Notes: generated by a model not told the origin, from the letters alone. A stretch of 64,000 bases of DNA from Sandaracinobacter neustonicus (GCF_006385875.1 NZ_VFSU01000034.1:62001-126000); one strand, 5' to 3'; positions 16,877-25,298 are shown, counted from the stretch's first letter. Numbers and translations are program-made.

Positions 16877-17237
16877 TTACTGCGGCAGGCGCGACGGCAG
16901 GGTGCGGGGCGGCATATGCTCGATCCCTGCGCGCACACGCGTCAGCCGCGCGCGGGCGATGATCACCTCGTCCTGAATGGGCGCGGTGTCGCTCAGCGCC
17001 TCCAGCCCCTCGTCGCCGTCGGCCGCGCCCCACAGCTTTTCCCGCCGCCAGGCATCCCGGCCCCGGGCCTCCGCAGTCCGCAACAGATAGGCTTCCACAT
17101 TGTCGGGGCCGCACATCGCCCGCCGCAAGGCTCACATAGGCCCCTTGCAGCAGATCATCGCAATCCACCCGGCGCGTCAGCCGTTCCACCTGCGCCAGCA
17201 GCCCGGTCCAGCCCGCCCACAGGCGATTCGCCGACAT
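16877..17237 (-). pseudogene. Decayed ECF-type sigma-70 factor (frameshift, truncated)
   Basis: Two overlapping minus-strand frames join into one ECF sigma-like sequence. The first (from 17237) holds L-T-R-R-V-D-C-D-D-L-L-Q-G-A-Y-V-S-L, a region-2-like start. The match then continues in another frame (from about 17125) as R-R-A-M-C-G-P-D-N-V-E-A-Y-L-L-R-T-A and R-G-R-D-A-W-R-R-E-K. The product stops soon after G-I-E-H-M-P-P-R-T, where region 4 should begin, so the promoter -35-binding helix is missing. A frameshift near 17115-17130 plus C-terminal loss implies a dead gene; a sequencing error could explain the shift but not the truncation. Confidence 0.6.
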
Positions 17238-17331
17238 CTTCTGGAATTCGTCATGATCGCCATCAGCCAGGGGGCAGCGCCGCCAGGCGCAGTTGCAGTC
17301 AGTTTCATGACATCCGGCAGTAAGCCTGATC

Positions 17332-17907
17332 TCAGAGACCGGGCAGCCAGCCCATATGCTCGCCCAGAATGATGAGGCCGATAGAGATCAGCGCGATGCC
17401 GCCCAACAGTTCCGCCTTTTTGCCGAAGCGCACGCCCACGGCCGCGCCGATCAGCATGCCGATGGTCGTCAGCACAAAGGTGGAGACGCCGATGGCGGCG
17501 GCCACCACCCAGATGTTCACGCCGATGAAGGCAAGGCCCACGCCGACAGCCGCCGCGTCGATGCTGGTGCCGATGGCCGTCAGCACCAGCCCCAGCGGCC
17601 CACCGCGTTTCGGCGTGTCCGCTTCCTCTGCGTCTGGTGCCTCGAACGATTCCTTGATCATGTGGCCGCCCACCAGCGCCAGCAGCACGAAGGCGATCCA
17701 ATGGTCGATCGCCTGCACATAGCTCGCCGCGAACGAGCCCAGCGCATAGCCGATCAGCGGGGTGATCGCTTCGATGATGCCGAACACCAGCCCCCATTTC
17801 AGCGCGACGGGCCATGTGGGGCGGTGCGCCGCGCCACGCCCCACGGCGGCGGCGAAGGCATCGGTGGACATGCTGAGCGACAGGATGAGGATGGCAATCG
17901 GGGTCAT
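17332..17907 (-). CDS. mntP: Manganese efflux pump MntP
   Basis: 191 aa, six hydrophobic helices. Landmarks: L-S-L-S-M-S-T-D-A-F-A-A-A-V-G (first acidic motif), G-L-V-F-G-I-I-E-A-I-T-P-L-I-G, and the internal repeat T-A-I-G-T-S-I-D-A-A-A-V-G-V-G, whose aspartates are needed for Mn export in the family. The start at 17907 matches other MntP N-termini. A yybP-ykoY-type RNA lies in its leader (17968-18100), the usual regulator of this gene. Confidence 0.93.
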   Translation of the reverse strand: MTPIAILILSLSMSTDAFAAAVGRGAAHRPTWPVALKWGLVFGIIEAITPLIGYALGSFAASYVQAIDHWIAFVLLALVGGHMIKESFEAPDAEEADTPKRGGPLGLVLTAIGTSIDAAAVGVGLAFIGVNIWVVAAAIGVSTFVLTTIGMLIGAAVGVRFGKKAELLGGIALISIGLIILGEHMGWLPGL

Positions 17908-17967
17908 TGAGGGCAGGCTCCTCCGGGCGGGCGAGACACGCGCCCACCTCCGCCCGGTGCGGCGGTG

Positions 17968-18100
17968 GACGGCGATGGTCTCGCAACGCGGGCCTGCCTT
18001 TTCGGGCCGGTCCGCTGATGGTGCCACGCGGGCGGATCGGGATCCGGCCACGAGCCTGTTGACACCACCCCGGCTGTCTCGCCGGATGCTACTCCCCAAC
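17968..18100 (-). ncRNA. yybP-ykoY-type manganese riboswitch in the mntP leader
   Basis: Read on the minus strand, the leader has the class landmarks in order: GGGGAGTAGC near 18088-18098, then a GC stem, GTCAACA, a second arm, and GCGAGACC followed by TCGCC near 17971-17985. These are the two conserved internal-loop motifs that form the Mn(II) site. Downstream, CCACCGCCG can pair with CGGAGGTGG (one mismatch, about 17946-17970), a likely expression platform before the mntP start at 17907. Assigned by eye; a covariance search against RF00080 would settle it. Confidence 0.8.
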
Positions 18101-18131
18101 GGGTGACGCGCTCCTACCGCCCGGCCGCCGT

Positions 18132-19121
18132 TCAGGCAAGCCCTTCGCCGCCCACCAGCAGCACGGCTTTGCCGCAGCCTTGCCCGGAAATGGCGGCGTT
18201 CAGCGCCGCGCCGAAATCCGCGAAGTCATGCACCGTGCCGACGGCCGGGCGGATGCGCCCGTCTGCCGCCATCGCAAGCAGCTCTGCCATCTGCCCCGGC
18301 ACTTCGCGGCCGTCGAACAATATGTGCTGTCGCACATCCACGCCGATCAGCGCCGCGCCCTTCATCAGCGTGAGGTTCGCGGGCAGCGCCGGGATCGGCC
18401 CGCCGACAAAACCCACCACCAGATGCCGCCCGCGCCAGTGCAGGGAACGGAAGGCCAGTTCGAACAGTGGGCCGCACACGGGATCGAACACGACATCCGG
18501 ACCCTTTCCGCCGCAGGCCGCCTTCAGCCGATCCCGCCAGCCGTCCTGCGCAGTGTCGATCACCGCGTCCGCGCCTTGCGCCAGCGCGAAGTCGCGCTTG
18601 TCTGCCGCGGAGGCCGCCGCCACCACCTTTGCCCCCAACGCCTTGCCCAATTGCACCGCAGCCGAGCCGACTCCGCCCGCCGCGCCCAGCACCAGCAGCG
18701 TTTCCCCGGCGGTCAGCCGGGCGCGATCCTTCAGCCCGTGCAGCGCCGTCAGGTAATTCAGCGGCAGCGCGGCGGCTTCCGCGAAAGGCAGCCGGTCCGG
18801 GATGGGCCAGACCATCGGCGCAGGCGCGACGGCCAGTTCGGCGAAGCCGCGCCCGGCCATCGCCGTCACGCGCTGGCCGACGGCAAGGCCCGTCACGCCT
18901 TCGCCCAGCGCCGCCACCACGCCCGCCACTTCCTGCCCCGGCACATGCGGCAGCGGCGGCTTCACCTGATAGCGCCCCAGCGCCACCAGCGAATCCACAT
19001 AGCCCACGCCGCAGGCCGCCACCCGGATCAGCACCTGTCCCGGCCCGGCTTCGGGTTCCGGCACCTCGCGCTCGGCATAGCTGGCGAGGGACTCGAGAGT
19101 TTCAGCGACAATGGCCCGCAT
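18132..19121 (-). CDS. Quinone oxidoreductase-like zinc-independent MDR dehydrogenase
   Basis: 329 aa, AGGAG site 6 nt before ATG 19121. MDR fold: P-H-V-P-G-Q-E-V-A-G-V-V in the catalytic domain and the NADPH-binding L-G-A-A-G-G-V-G-S-A-A-V-Q. No structural or catalytic zinc cysteine cluster is evident, as in NADPH:quinone reductases/enoyl reductases of the QOR subfamily. No linked pathway; substrate unknown. Confidence 0.85.
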   Translation of the reverse strand: MRAIVAETLESLASYAEREVPEPEAGPGQVLIRVAACGVGYVDSLVALGRYQVKPPLPHVPGQEVAGVVAALGEGVTGLAVGQRVTAMAGRGFAELAVAPAPMVWPIPDRLPFAEAAALPLNYLTALHGLKDRARLTAGETLLVLGAAGGVGSAAVQLGKALGAKVVAAASAADKRDFALAQGADAVIDTAQDGWRDRLKAACGGKGPDVVFDPVCGPLFELAFRSLHWRGRHLVVGFVGGPIPALPANLTLMKGAALIGVDVRQHILFDGREVPGQMAELLAMAADGRIRPAVGTVHDFADFGAALNAAISGQGCGKAVLLVGGEGLA

Positions 19122-19275
19122 GGTCTGCTCCTGCCGGAAAAGGCCTGCCTAGCGCGGCCGGCCCATACGGAGACCCTGCGAAAAGCAGCAAGACTGCACG
19201 GCCCGCCGATGCTGTCACACGGCCTGCCGACAGGCCCTTGCCCCCGGACGCCTTCATACTTTTATCTTGGCGGCA

Positions 19276-19881
19276 ATGAACGGTCGCCATCTCTCCATGT
19301 CCCGCCGGGCCCTGCTCGGTGCCGCCGCTGCCCTCGGCGCGGCCCCCGCGCTTGCTGCCCCGCAGCGCAGCCTCGCCGATGTCGCGCGCGAGGGTTTGCA
19401 GAAGCACGGCAACGCCACCCTGCATCGCGATCTGGTCGGAATCGCCGATTTCGCATCGCCCTCGCGGTCGCCGCGCTTCTATCTGGTGGACATGGCCAGT
19501 GGCCGCGCCAGCAGCCATCTCGTCAGCCACGGTCGTGGCTCCGACCCCGATCACAGCGGCTGGGTGGAGCGCTTCTCCAACGATTTCGGCTCTAACGCCT
19601 CCTCGCCGGGCGGCTATCTCACCGCCGACTATTATTCCGGCAAGCATGGCCGCTCGCAGCGGCTGATCGGGCTGGAGGCCAGCAACAACAATGCCGAAGC
19701 CCGCGCCATCGTGATCCACGGGGCCTGGTATGTCTCTGACGCGATGGCGCGCCAGCATGGCAAGATCGGCCGATCCGAAGGCTGCTTTGCCTTCGATGAA
19801 GGCAATGGCAGCCTGAACGAAGTGCTGGCCCGGCTGGGGCCAGGGCGGCTGCTTTATGCCGGGCGGTTCGATATCGCCTGA
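19276..19881 (+). CDS. Secreted YkuD_2-type murein L,D-transpeptidase-like protein
   Basis: About 201 aa from ATG 19276 (ATG 19297 is possible; neither has a clear ribosome-binding site). The N-terminus S-R-R-A-L-L-G-A-A-A-A-L-G is a twin-arginine-like signal ending at A-L-A-A. The catalytic part shows I-V-I-H-G-A-W-Y-V and K-I-G-R-S-E-G-C-F-A-F, which carry the His and Cys of the L,D-transpeptidase-like fold (PF13645 type). Likely periplasmic and acting on peptidoglycan peptides. Followed by repeat copy 2. Confidence 0.83.
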   Translation: MNGRHLSMSRRALLGAAAALGAAPALAAPQRSLADVAREGLQKHGNATLHRDLVGIADFASPSRSPRFYLVDMASGRASSHLVSHGRGSDPDHSGWVERFSNDFGSNASSPGGYLTADYYSGKHGRSQRLIGLEASNNNAEARAIVIHGAWYVSDAMARQHGKIGRSEGCFAFDEGNGSLNEVLARLGPGRLLYAGRFDIA

Positions 19882-19910
19882 GGAGGCGGGGCACTGTTGC
19901 CCCTTCGTTC

Positions 19911-20182
19911 TTACCCCGGACTTGATCCGGGGCCTCGCTTTTCTGCTCCAACATTGTCGAAAAACAGCTGGACCCCGGATCAAGTCCGGCGTGATGGTTG
20001 TTGGGATGTTGGTGGATCAGGCCAACCGGTGACACCCCCTCTCCAACTCTCCCCCTTACAGGGGGAGAGGGCTGCGGTGCGCCGCAGGCAATCGAATCTG
20101 ATCACCCTCACGGAACAGGAGTTGCGGCGCGACGTGAATTTTGAGGGTGCAGGGAAATCATTTCCCTGCCGGCCGGAGGCAA
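19911..20182. repeat. Composite hairpin-rich interspersed repeat, copy 2 (left-truncated)
   Basis: Lies between convergent genes; no gene in the 306-bp gap. It has two copies of the palindrome CCGGATCAAGTCCGG or its reverse (19914-19932 and 19973-19990), the common block of about 27 bp (20079-20105), and the stem GCAGGGAAA-tca-TTTCCCTGC (20149-20169), followed by GCCGGAGGCAA. The left inverted end seen in copies 1 and 3 is missing. Confidence 0.72.
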
Positions 20183-20187
20183 TCAGC

Positions 20188-20886
20188 CTACCCCTGCGCG
20201 TCGGTCTTGCGGCCCATGGCGACCAGATAGGTTTCGCTGGATTCTTTGCGGCTGGCAGGGGGTTTGGCGTGGCGGACGCTTTCGAAGCGGCGTTTCAGTT
20301 CTGCGACCAGCGGGCCTTCAGCGCCGCCGCCCAGCACCTTGGCGACGAAGGTGCCGCCGGGGCGGAGGACGCGGACGGCGAAGTCTGCTGCGGCTTCCAC
20401 CAGCGCCATGGTGCGCAGATGGTCTGTGGGGGGGTGGCCGACGGTGTTTGCGGCCATGTCTGACATCACGAGGTCGGCCTGGCCGCCCATCAGCTCGATG
20501 AGTTTGTCGTCCATGCCGTCTGCGAGGAAGTCGCCCTGAACGAAATTCAGGCCCGCGAGTGGCTCGATTTCGAGCAGGTCTATGCCGACGACGGTGGTTT
20601 TGGGGCGGCGTTTCAGCACGACCTGACTCCAGCTGCCGGGGGCAGCGCCGAGGTCTACGACGCGGTCTGCGCCTTGGAGCAGATCGAAGCGTTCATCGAG
20701 TTCGATCAGCTTGAAGGCGGCGCGGGCGCGCCAGCCTTCGAGTTGGGCGCGTTTCACATAAGGGTCGTTCAGTTGCCGTTCGAGCCAGCGGGCAGAGCTG
20801 TTGGAGCGTCCGCGCCGGGATTTCAACCGGGTGCGGCCGCCGAGCGACCGGCCGCCGGTGCGGCCGCCGCCGCTGCGCCCTGTCAT
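20188..20886 (-). CDS. rlmE: 23S rRNA 2'-O-methyltransferase RlmE/FtsJ
   Basis: 232 aa. After a basic Gly/Arg-rich N-terminal tail: R-A-A-F-K-L-I-E-L-D-E (first Lys of the K-D-K-E tetrad), V-D-L-G-A-A-P-G-S-W-S-Q (SAM site), V-M-S-D-M-A-A-N (Asp), F-V-A-K-V-L-G-G-G (Lys) and S-S-E-T-Y (Glu). It methylates U2552 of 23S rRNA late in 50S assembly. Its start overlaps the stop of the ppx gene by 4 nt. Confidence 0.95.
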   Translation of the reverse strand: MTGRSGGGRTGGRSLGGRTRLKSRRGRSNSSARWLERQLNDPYVKRAQLEGWRARAAFKLIELDERFDLLQGADRVVDLGAAPGSWSQVVLKRRPKTTVVGIDLLEIEPLAGLNFVQGDFLADGMDDKLIELMGGQADLVMSDMAANTVGHPPTDHLRTMALVEAAADFAVRVLRPGGTFVAKVLGGGAEGPLVAELKRRFESVRHAKPPASRKESSETYLVAMGRKTDAQG

Positions 20887-22088
20887 GGCCGTGCTGCCCG
20901 TGCGCTGTCTGGGCGGCGGTTTTGCCTTGCCCTGTTGTCCCGGGGGGTGGTTTTGCCTCTGTCGTCTCGGGCCATCATGCTTCTGAGGATTCCTTCGCGA
21001 ATGCCCCGGTCTGCGACGCGCAATTGTGGGGCGCTTCCCAGATCGATCAGGGCTTCCAGGATGGCGGCGCCGGCGACCACCAGATCGGCGCGATCCGTGC
21101 CGATGCCGGGGATCAGCGCCCGTTCGTCCGGGGCTTTTACGGCGAGGTCGTGGCTGAGCGCAACCAGATCGGCGGTGGTGGCGAGCGAGCCGTCCACCTG
21201 CCTGCGATCATATTGCGGGAGGCCCATGTTCAGGCTGGCGAGCGTGGTGACCGTGCCGGATGCGCCGAGCAGTTGCACTTCGCCCTTCAGCCGCGCCTTC
21301 AGCGGGGCGAGATGCTCTGCCACGCGCGCTTTCATGCGCTGATAGGCTTCCAGCCGCCTTGTGGGGTTGCCGGCATCGAGCGGTTCGGTTTCCCCCAGCG
21401 AAACGACGCCCCATGGAACACTGATCCAGCAATCCATGCGGATGGAGGGCGGCTGGTTGCGGCCGCCGTTCACCCGTTCCAGCAGGACGACCTCTGTGGA
21501 GCCGCCGCCGATATCGAACACCAGCGTGCGGCGGGCTTTTGGATCGATGAGGGTCTGGCAGCCGAGCACGGCCAGCCGGGCTTCTTCCGCCGGGGTGATC
21601 ACGTCCAGCGCGAGGCCGGTTTCCTCGTAGACGCGACGGACGAATTCCGCGCCATTTTCCGCGCGGCGGCAGGCTTCTGTGGCGACGCTGCGGACCTGGA
21701 TGACGCCGCGCCGTTGCAGTTTATCGGCGCAGGCGGCCAGCGCGGCGACGGCGCGGTCCATTGCGGCATCGGACAGGCGGCCCGATTGCATCAGCCCTTC
21801 GCCCAGCCGGACGATTCGGGAGAAGGCATCTATCACCTGAAATTCGGTTTCACCCGCCGGACCGGGGATGCGGCGGGCGATCAAAAGGCGGCAATTGTTG
21901 GTGCCGAGATCCAGTGCGGCGAACGGCCCGCGCGGGTTGTTGCCCTGTCGTGAATCCAGCCGGGAATCCGGTTCCCGCAGCATGCGCCGTTCGGCGGCCT
22001 GTGCCCGCCCGTTTCGCGGTTGTTCCGCGCCATTGGTGCCAATGCTGGCACCGCTGCCGGGCGTGGTGCCGGCTCGCATCTCCGCCAT
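20883..22088 (-). CDS. ppx: Ppx/GppA-family exopolyphosphatase
   Basis: 401 aa from MAEMRAGT at 22088, with AGGA about 8 nt upstream. ASKHA fold: phosphate-1 loop A-L-D-L-G-T-N-N-C-R-L-L-I (residues about 57-69), R-L-G-E-G-L, V-A-T-E-A-C-R-R-A, phosphate-2 loop F-D-I-G-G-G-S-T-E-V, and the end G-I-R-E-G-I-L. It degrades polyphosphate or ppGpp 5'-phosphate. About 55 residues before the first loop are low-complexity and may be partly untranslated. Confidence 0.9.
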   Translation of the reverse strand: MAEMRAGTTPGSGASIGTNGAEQPRNGRAQAAERRMLREPDSRLDSRQGNNPRGPFAALDLGTNNCRLLIARRIPGPAGETEFQVIDAFSRIVRLGEGLMQSGRLSDAAMDRAVAALAACADKLQRRGVIQVRSVATEACRRAENGAEFVRRVYEETGLALDVITPAEEARLAVLGCQTLIDPKARRTLVFDIGGGSTEVVLLERVNGGRNQPPSIRMDCWISVPWGVVSLGETEPLDAGNPTRRLEAYQRMKARVAEHLAPLKARLKGEVQLLGASGTVTTLASLNMGLPQYDRRQVDGSLATTADLVALSHDLAVKAPDERALIPGIGTDRADLVVAGAAILEALIDLGSAPQLRVADRGIREGILRSMMARDDRGKTTPRDNRARQNRRPDSARAARP

Positions 22089-22277
22089 CGTCGTCGTCCT
22101 GTCCCGCCGGAAGCCGGATGAGGCTTCAGGCACTTGCAGCCAAGCTAGCATGGGAATGGGGATTAACAAGGCCCGGTTCCGCCGGGAGAAGCGGCTGGCG
22201 CGCAACAGCCCATTGCATCGGCCCGGACTCGTCGTTATAGGCCCGGCTTCCCAAGGCCTGGGCCCTCGGCGATGAAC

Positions 22278-22353
22278 GGGGACGTAGCTCAGATGGGAGA
22301 GCGCAGCAATCGCACTGCTGAGGTCAGGGGTTCGATCCCCCTCGTCTCCACCA
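22278..22353 (+). tRNA. tRNA-Ala(CGC)
   Basis: 76-nt cloverleaf with encoded CCA. Acceptor GGGGACG pairs with CGTCTCC and includes the G3-U70 wobble that identifies alanine tRNAs. D-stem GCTC/GAGC; anticodon stem CAGCA/TGCTG with loop ATCGCAC, so anticodon CGC; T-arm AGGGG-TTCGATC-CCCCT. It stands between the divergent ppx gene and the yggU remnant. Confidence 0.96.
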
Positions 22354-22475
22354 GGCCCTTTTGGATTTCGAAATCTGCGCGGGTTTGCGACCATTCGCAG
22401 CCTTTGCAGTCTTCATCCCGACCCGCCGGTCTGATGTGCCGATTATTGCCTATGCTGAACGGGCGCGGGAAATGA

Positions 22476-22765
22476 TCAGGCGGTGAACAGCGCCTCCGGC
22501 ACTGTCGTCAAGCCTTTGATTCGAATCCGTTTGAAGCGGGCGAACCCGCCGGATACCAGTTCCACGTCGCGGCGCGCCACACCGCAGCGTTCGGCCAGAA
22601 AGGCCAGCGGCGTTCGGTCGCTTTGCCATCCTCTGGCGGGGCCGCCACATCCACTTGCAGGAGGCCGCCCTTGATGCCGCGAATGCGGTCTGTGCGGGCG
22701 CCGGGGCGGGCTTTTACGTTGATGAGGAGGTCTGTGCCTTCGATGCGGATCGCGGCTTCGATCAT
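22476..22765 (-). pseudogene. DUF167/YggU-family gene with internal frameshift
   Basis: ATG 22765 overlaps the stop of tesB (ATGA). The first part (R-I-E-G-T-D-L-L-I-N-V-K-A-R-P-G-A) ends correctly with A-P-P-E-D-G-K-A-T-E-R, then leaves frame near 22620. The family C-terminus (L-A-F-L-A-E-R-C-G-V, V-E-L-V-S-G, F-K-R-I-R-I-K-G-L) continues in another frame to a TGA at 22476. The sequence on both sides is intact, so a single missing base would explain it: a recent mutation or an assembly error. Function of the family is unknown. Confidence 0.75.
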
Positions 22766-23709
22766 GCGTCCCGGATGCGCAGGAGGGCTTCCTGTGCGGT
22801 GCTGGCGACCAGTGTGCCGTCTTCGGCGTAGATCAGGGCGCGGGAGAGGCCGCGACCGGCTTGGGCCGACGGGCTTTCGCAGGCGAACAGCAGCCATTCA
22901 TCGGCGCGTGCGGGGCGGAGGAACCACATCGCATGATCGAGGCTGGCCATGAACAGGCTGGGGCTGGGCATGGGCAATGTGTGGGGGAGCGCCGCCGTGC
23001 CCGCGAGCCAGTAATCCGACAAATAGGCGAGCAGGGCCGCCTGTTCGGCCGGGCCTGCGCCTGCGCCGCTGGGCAGGCGCATCCAGATCGCGCGGTTGGC
23101 GGGGCCTTCGGGCTGTTGCAGGAAGGAGCGGGGGTTGGCGGGTTTGACTTCGATCGTGCCCAACTGCCCGCGCCAGCGGACGCGGATCCAGTCCGGCAGT
23201 TCGGCGGCCATGGTGTCGGCGAGTTCGGGCAGGGTCAGCAGATCGTCCGGACGGGGGATGCCGGGGGGTAGCTGCGCCTGATGATCATAGCCGCGTTCCT
23301 CTGCGTGGAAGCTGCATTCCATGTGGAAGATCGGCTCGCCTTCCTGCACGGCGGTGACGCGGCGGGTGGAGAAGCGGCCGCCGTCTCGGGTGCGGTCCAC
23401 CTGATAGATGGCGGGGGCATGGGCGCGGCCCGCGCGCAGGAAATAGCCGTGCAGCGAGTGGACGCTGCGCGCGCCGCCTGCACCGGAGCCTTCCCCCACC
23501 GTTGCGATGGCGGCCATGAGCGCTTGTGCCAGCACCTGACCGCCGAACAGCGCGTCATTCGCGTTGCGATGGTTCAACCGGTTGCGGAACAGATCCCGAT
23601 CAAGCCGCTCCAGCGCCAGCAGTGCCCGCGCGTCGCGTCCGTCCCACTGCAGCGCGGTTGGCTGAATCGACTCTTCCACCTGAAACCCCCGAAAAATCTG
23701 CGGCGACAC
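22762..23709 (-). CDS. tesB: Acyl-CoA thioesterase II (TesB family)
   Basis: About 315 aa with a GTG start at 23709 (AGGAAG roughly 10 nt upstream). Double hotdog fold: L-E-R-L-D-R-D-L-F-R, A-L-F-G-G-Q-V-L-A-Q-A-L, V-H-S-L-H-G-Y-F-L-R-A-G, and the C-terminal half S-L-D-H-A-M-W-F-L-R-P with W-L-L-F. It hydrolyses medium/long acyl-CoA to free acid and CoA. The promoter region is the 31-bp gap to the divergent Nudix gene. Confidence 0.92.
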   Translation of the reverse strand: MSPQIFRGFQVEESIQPTALQWDGRDARALLALERLDRDLFRNRLNHRNANDALFGGQVLAQALMAAIATVGEGSGAGGARSVHSLHGYFLRAGRAHAPAIYQVDRTRDGGRFSTRRVTAVQEGEPIFHMECSFHAEERGYDHQAQLPPGIPRPDDLLTLPELADTMAAELPDWIRVRWRGQLGTIEVKPANPRSFLQQPEGPANRAIWMRLPSGAGAGPAEQAALLAYLSDYWLAGTAALPHTLPMPSPSLFMASLDHAMWFLRPARADEWLLFACESPSAQAGRGLSRALIYAEDGTLVASTAQEALLRIRDA

Positions 23710-23740
23710 CTGCCGGAGGTCTTCCTAATAGTATCCGGCA

Positions 23741-24499
23741 ATGACCAGTCCAGACCCTGCAGGCGCGATTGCCGCCGCCACCGTGATCGTTGTGCGCGAT
23801 GGCGCCGACGGACTTGAGATTTTGGCGATCGAGCGGGCGAAGGGAATGGGGTTCGCCGGTGGAGCGATCGCCTTTCCGGGCGGCAAGGTCGATCCGGGTG
23901 ATGCGCCTTCCACGGAGGCCTTTATCGGATTTGCCGGGCTTGCGCCCGATGACGCGATTGCCCGGGTGGCTGCCGCGCGCGAAGCGTTTGAGGAATCCGG
24001 CATCCTGTTTTCCGCCGGGCCGGTGGTGGATCATGGCACGCGCACCCGGCTTCGGCCTGCCTCAGACAGCCATGCGATCGGCTTTGCGGAATTGCTGGGT
24101 GAGATCGGGCACAGTCTGGATGCCGCCGTGCTGCGGCCTTTTGCGCGCTGGTTGCCGCCGATGGGGCTGCACAAAAGGTTCGACACGCGCTTTTATGTGG
24201 CGGCTTTGCCCGAGGGCGAGGTGATGCTGGCGGATGGGCATGAGGCCGTGCATGCGCGCTGGGCCACACCTGCGCTGTTGCTGCGGGAAGCGGACGAGGG
24301 GCTGATCAGCCTGTTGTTTCCCACCCGCTGCAACATTGCGCGGTTGGGGCAGTTTGCCAGTGCGGCGGCGTTGCTGGCGGATGAGACTCCGCCGCCGTTC
24401 GTTCAGCCTGACATATTGGAGGATGGCTGGCTGAGCATTCCTGAGGGGATCGGCTATCCCTATGTTCGGGAGCGGCTGGAGCGGGTGCGCCGGGAGTAG
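23741..24499 (+). CDS. Nudix hydrolase (NUDT7/8/19-like, long form)
   Basis: 252 aa. The Nudix box is split as in the CoA/acyl-CoA diphosphatase branch: F-P-G-G-K-V-D-P-G-D, an insertion of about 20 residues, then A-A-A-R-E-A-F-E-E-S-G-I-L, which holds the metal-binding REx2EE glutamates. Being divergent from tesB, it may also act on acyl-CoA; that is inference. A GC hairpin follows the stop codon. Confidence 0.85.
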   Translation: MTSPDPAGAIAAATVIVVRDGADGLEILAIERAKGMGFAGGAIAFPGGKVDPGDAPSTEAFIGFAGLAPDDAIARVAAAREAFEESGILFSAGPVVDHGTRTRLRPASDSHAIGFAELLGEIGHSLDAAVLRPFARWLPPMGLHKRFDTRFYVAALPEGEVMLADGHEAVHARWATPALLLREADEGLISLLFPTRCNIARLGQFASAAALLADETPPPFVQPDILEDGWLSIPEGIGYPYVRERLERVRRE

Positions 24500-24520
24500 G
24501 GGCGGGCTGCCGGCCCGCCC
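24500..24520. terminator. GC-rich bidirectional terminator-like hairpin
   Basis: Perfect 8-bp stem GGGCGGGC/GCCCGCCC with loop TGCCG in the 29-bp gap between the convergent Nudix and PEP-CTERM genes. There is no long T-run, so intrinsic termination is uncertain. Confidence 0.5.
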
Positions 24521-24528
24521 GGAGTTGG

Positions 24529-25146
24529 TCAGGCCGGGCGTTTGCGACGGCGGGCTGCGCCGCCGACGAGGCCGAAGCCAGCGATCATCATGGCCCAGGC
24601 TGCCGGTTCCAGGGCAGGGTCATATTCGATGAAGCCGACTTCCTGTGCGATGAAGCGGGCATCGTCATAGTCATTGTCGCCGCCGCCCTGCATGTCTTCG
24701 AAGCCGATCGCTGCATATTGGATGCGGGCGAACCATTTGCCGCCGATACGGTTTCCGCCGTTGTAGGCGTCGGCATAGAGGTGGTTGAGGCCATCGGAGT
24801 TCAGCGAGGAGTTCGAGAAATAGGTCTCTCCGGTGTTGGTGACATCAAGATAGAAGGAGATGCTGGAGCCTGCCTCGACCCAACCATAGTTCCATGTGGT
24901 GCCGCGGGCCACTTTGTTGCTGAGGCTGAGGCCGAGATCGACGCCGTTCACGACGACGCCGAGATAGCTTTTGTAGCCCGCCGTGCTGCCCACGAAGCTG
25001 ATGAGCAGATCGCCATCGGTGAGCTTTTCGAAGCTGTAGCTTTTGCTGATGGCGACGCCGGGGTTGCTGTAGATGAGGCCCGCAGCCTGAGCGGACGTGC
25101 CCGCAAGTGCGGACATGATGCAGATTGCCGTCAGTCGCTTGCGCAT
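24529..25146 (-). CDS. PEPxxWA-CTERM secreted surface protein
   Basis: 205 aa, GAGGAAA site before ATG 25146. An N-terminal Sec signal (I-M-S-A-L-A-G-T-S-A-Q-A) is followed by a beta-rich domain with an acidic G-G-G-D-N-D-Y-D-D-A segment, resembling DUF4114-like calcium-binding modules. The C-terminal sorting tag is E-P-A-A-W-A-M-M, a hydrophobic helix and R-R-R-K-R. It should be processed by an exosortase, which is not in this window. A sigma-54-type promoter lies upstream (25186-25202). Confidence 0.85.
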   Translation of the reverse strand: MRKRLTAICIMSALAGTSAQAAGLIYSNPGVAISKSYSFEKLTDGDLLISFVGSTAGYKSYLGVVVNGVDLGLSLSNKVARGTTWNYGWVEAGSSISFYLDVTNTGETYFSNSSLNSDGLNHLYADAYNGGNRIGGKWFARIQYAAIGFEDMQGGGDNDYDDARFIAQEVGFIEYDPALEPAAWAMMIAGFGLVGGAARRRKRPA

Positions 25147-25185
25147 TTCGTTTCCTCTGTCGATGAAGAAGACCCGTTGCAGTGC

Positions 25186-25202
25186 AGCAAGAAGTGTGCC
25201 GA
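25186..25202 (-). promoter_or_regulatory. Sigma-54 (RpoN)-type promoter of the PEP-CTERM gene
   Basis: Read on the minus strand, GGCAC, five bases, then TTGCT, with the exact -24 GG/-12 GC spacing of RpoN promoters (consensus TGGCAC-N5-TTGCW; one mismatch in the first T). A start site about 12 nt downstream would leave a leader of about 27-30 nt before the gene at 25146. PEP-CTERM genes are known to be RpoN-controlled through PrsK/PrsR. Confidence 0.6.
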
Positions 25203-25298
25203 ACAGGGTTAACGCCGCTAAGCGGTTGGTTAGTTTGCGATCCTGATACGAAAGAATTGGCAGTGTTTAGGCCACACTGTCAAAATCCCTTACAATTC

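Noticed and set aside
22354-22475. Small RNA or second tRNA after tRNA-Ala
   Set aside because: No cloverleaf or promoter-terminator pair is visible in this 122-bp gap.
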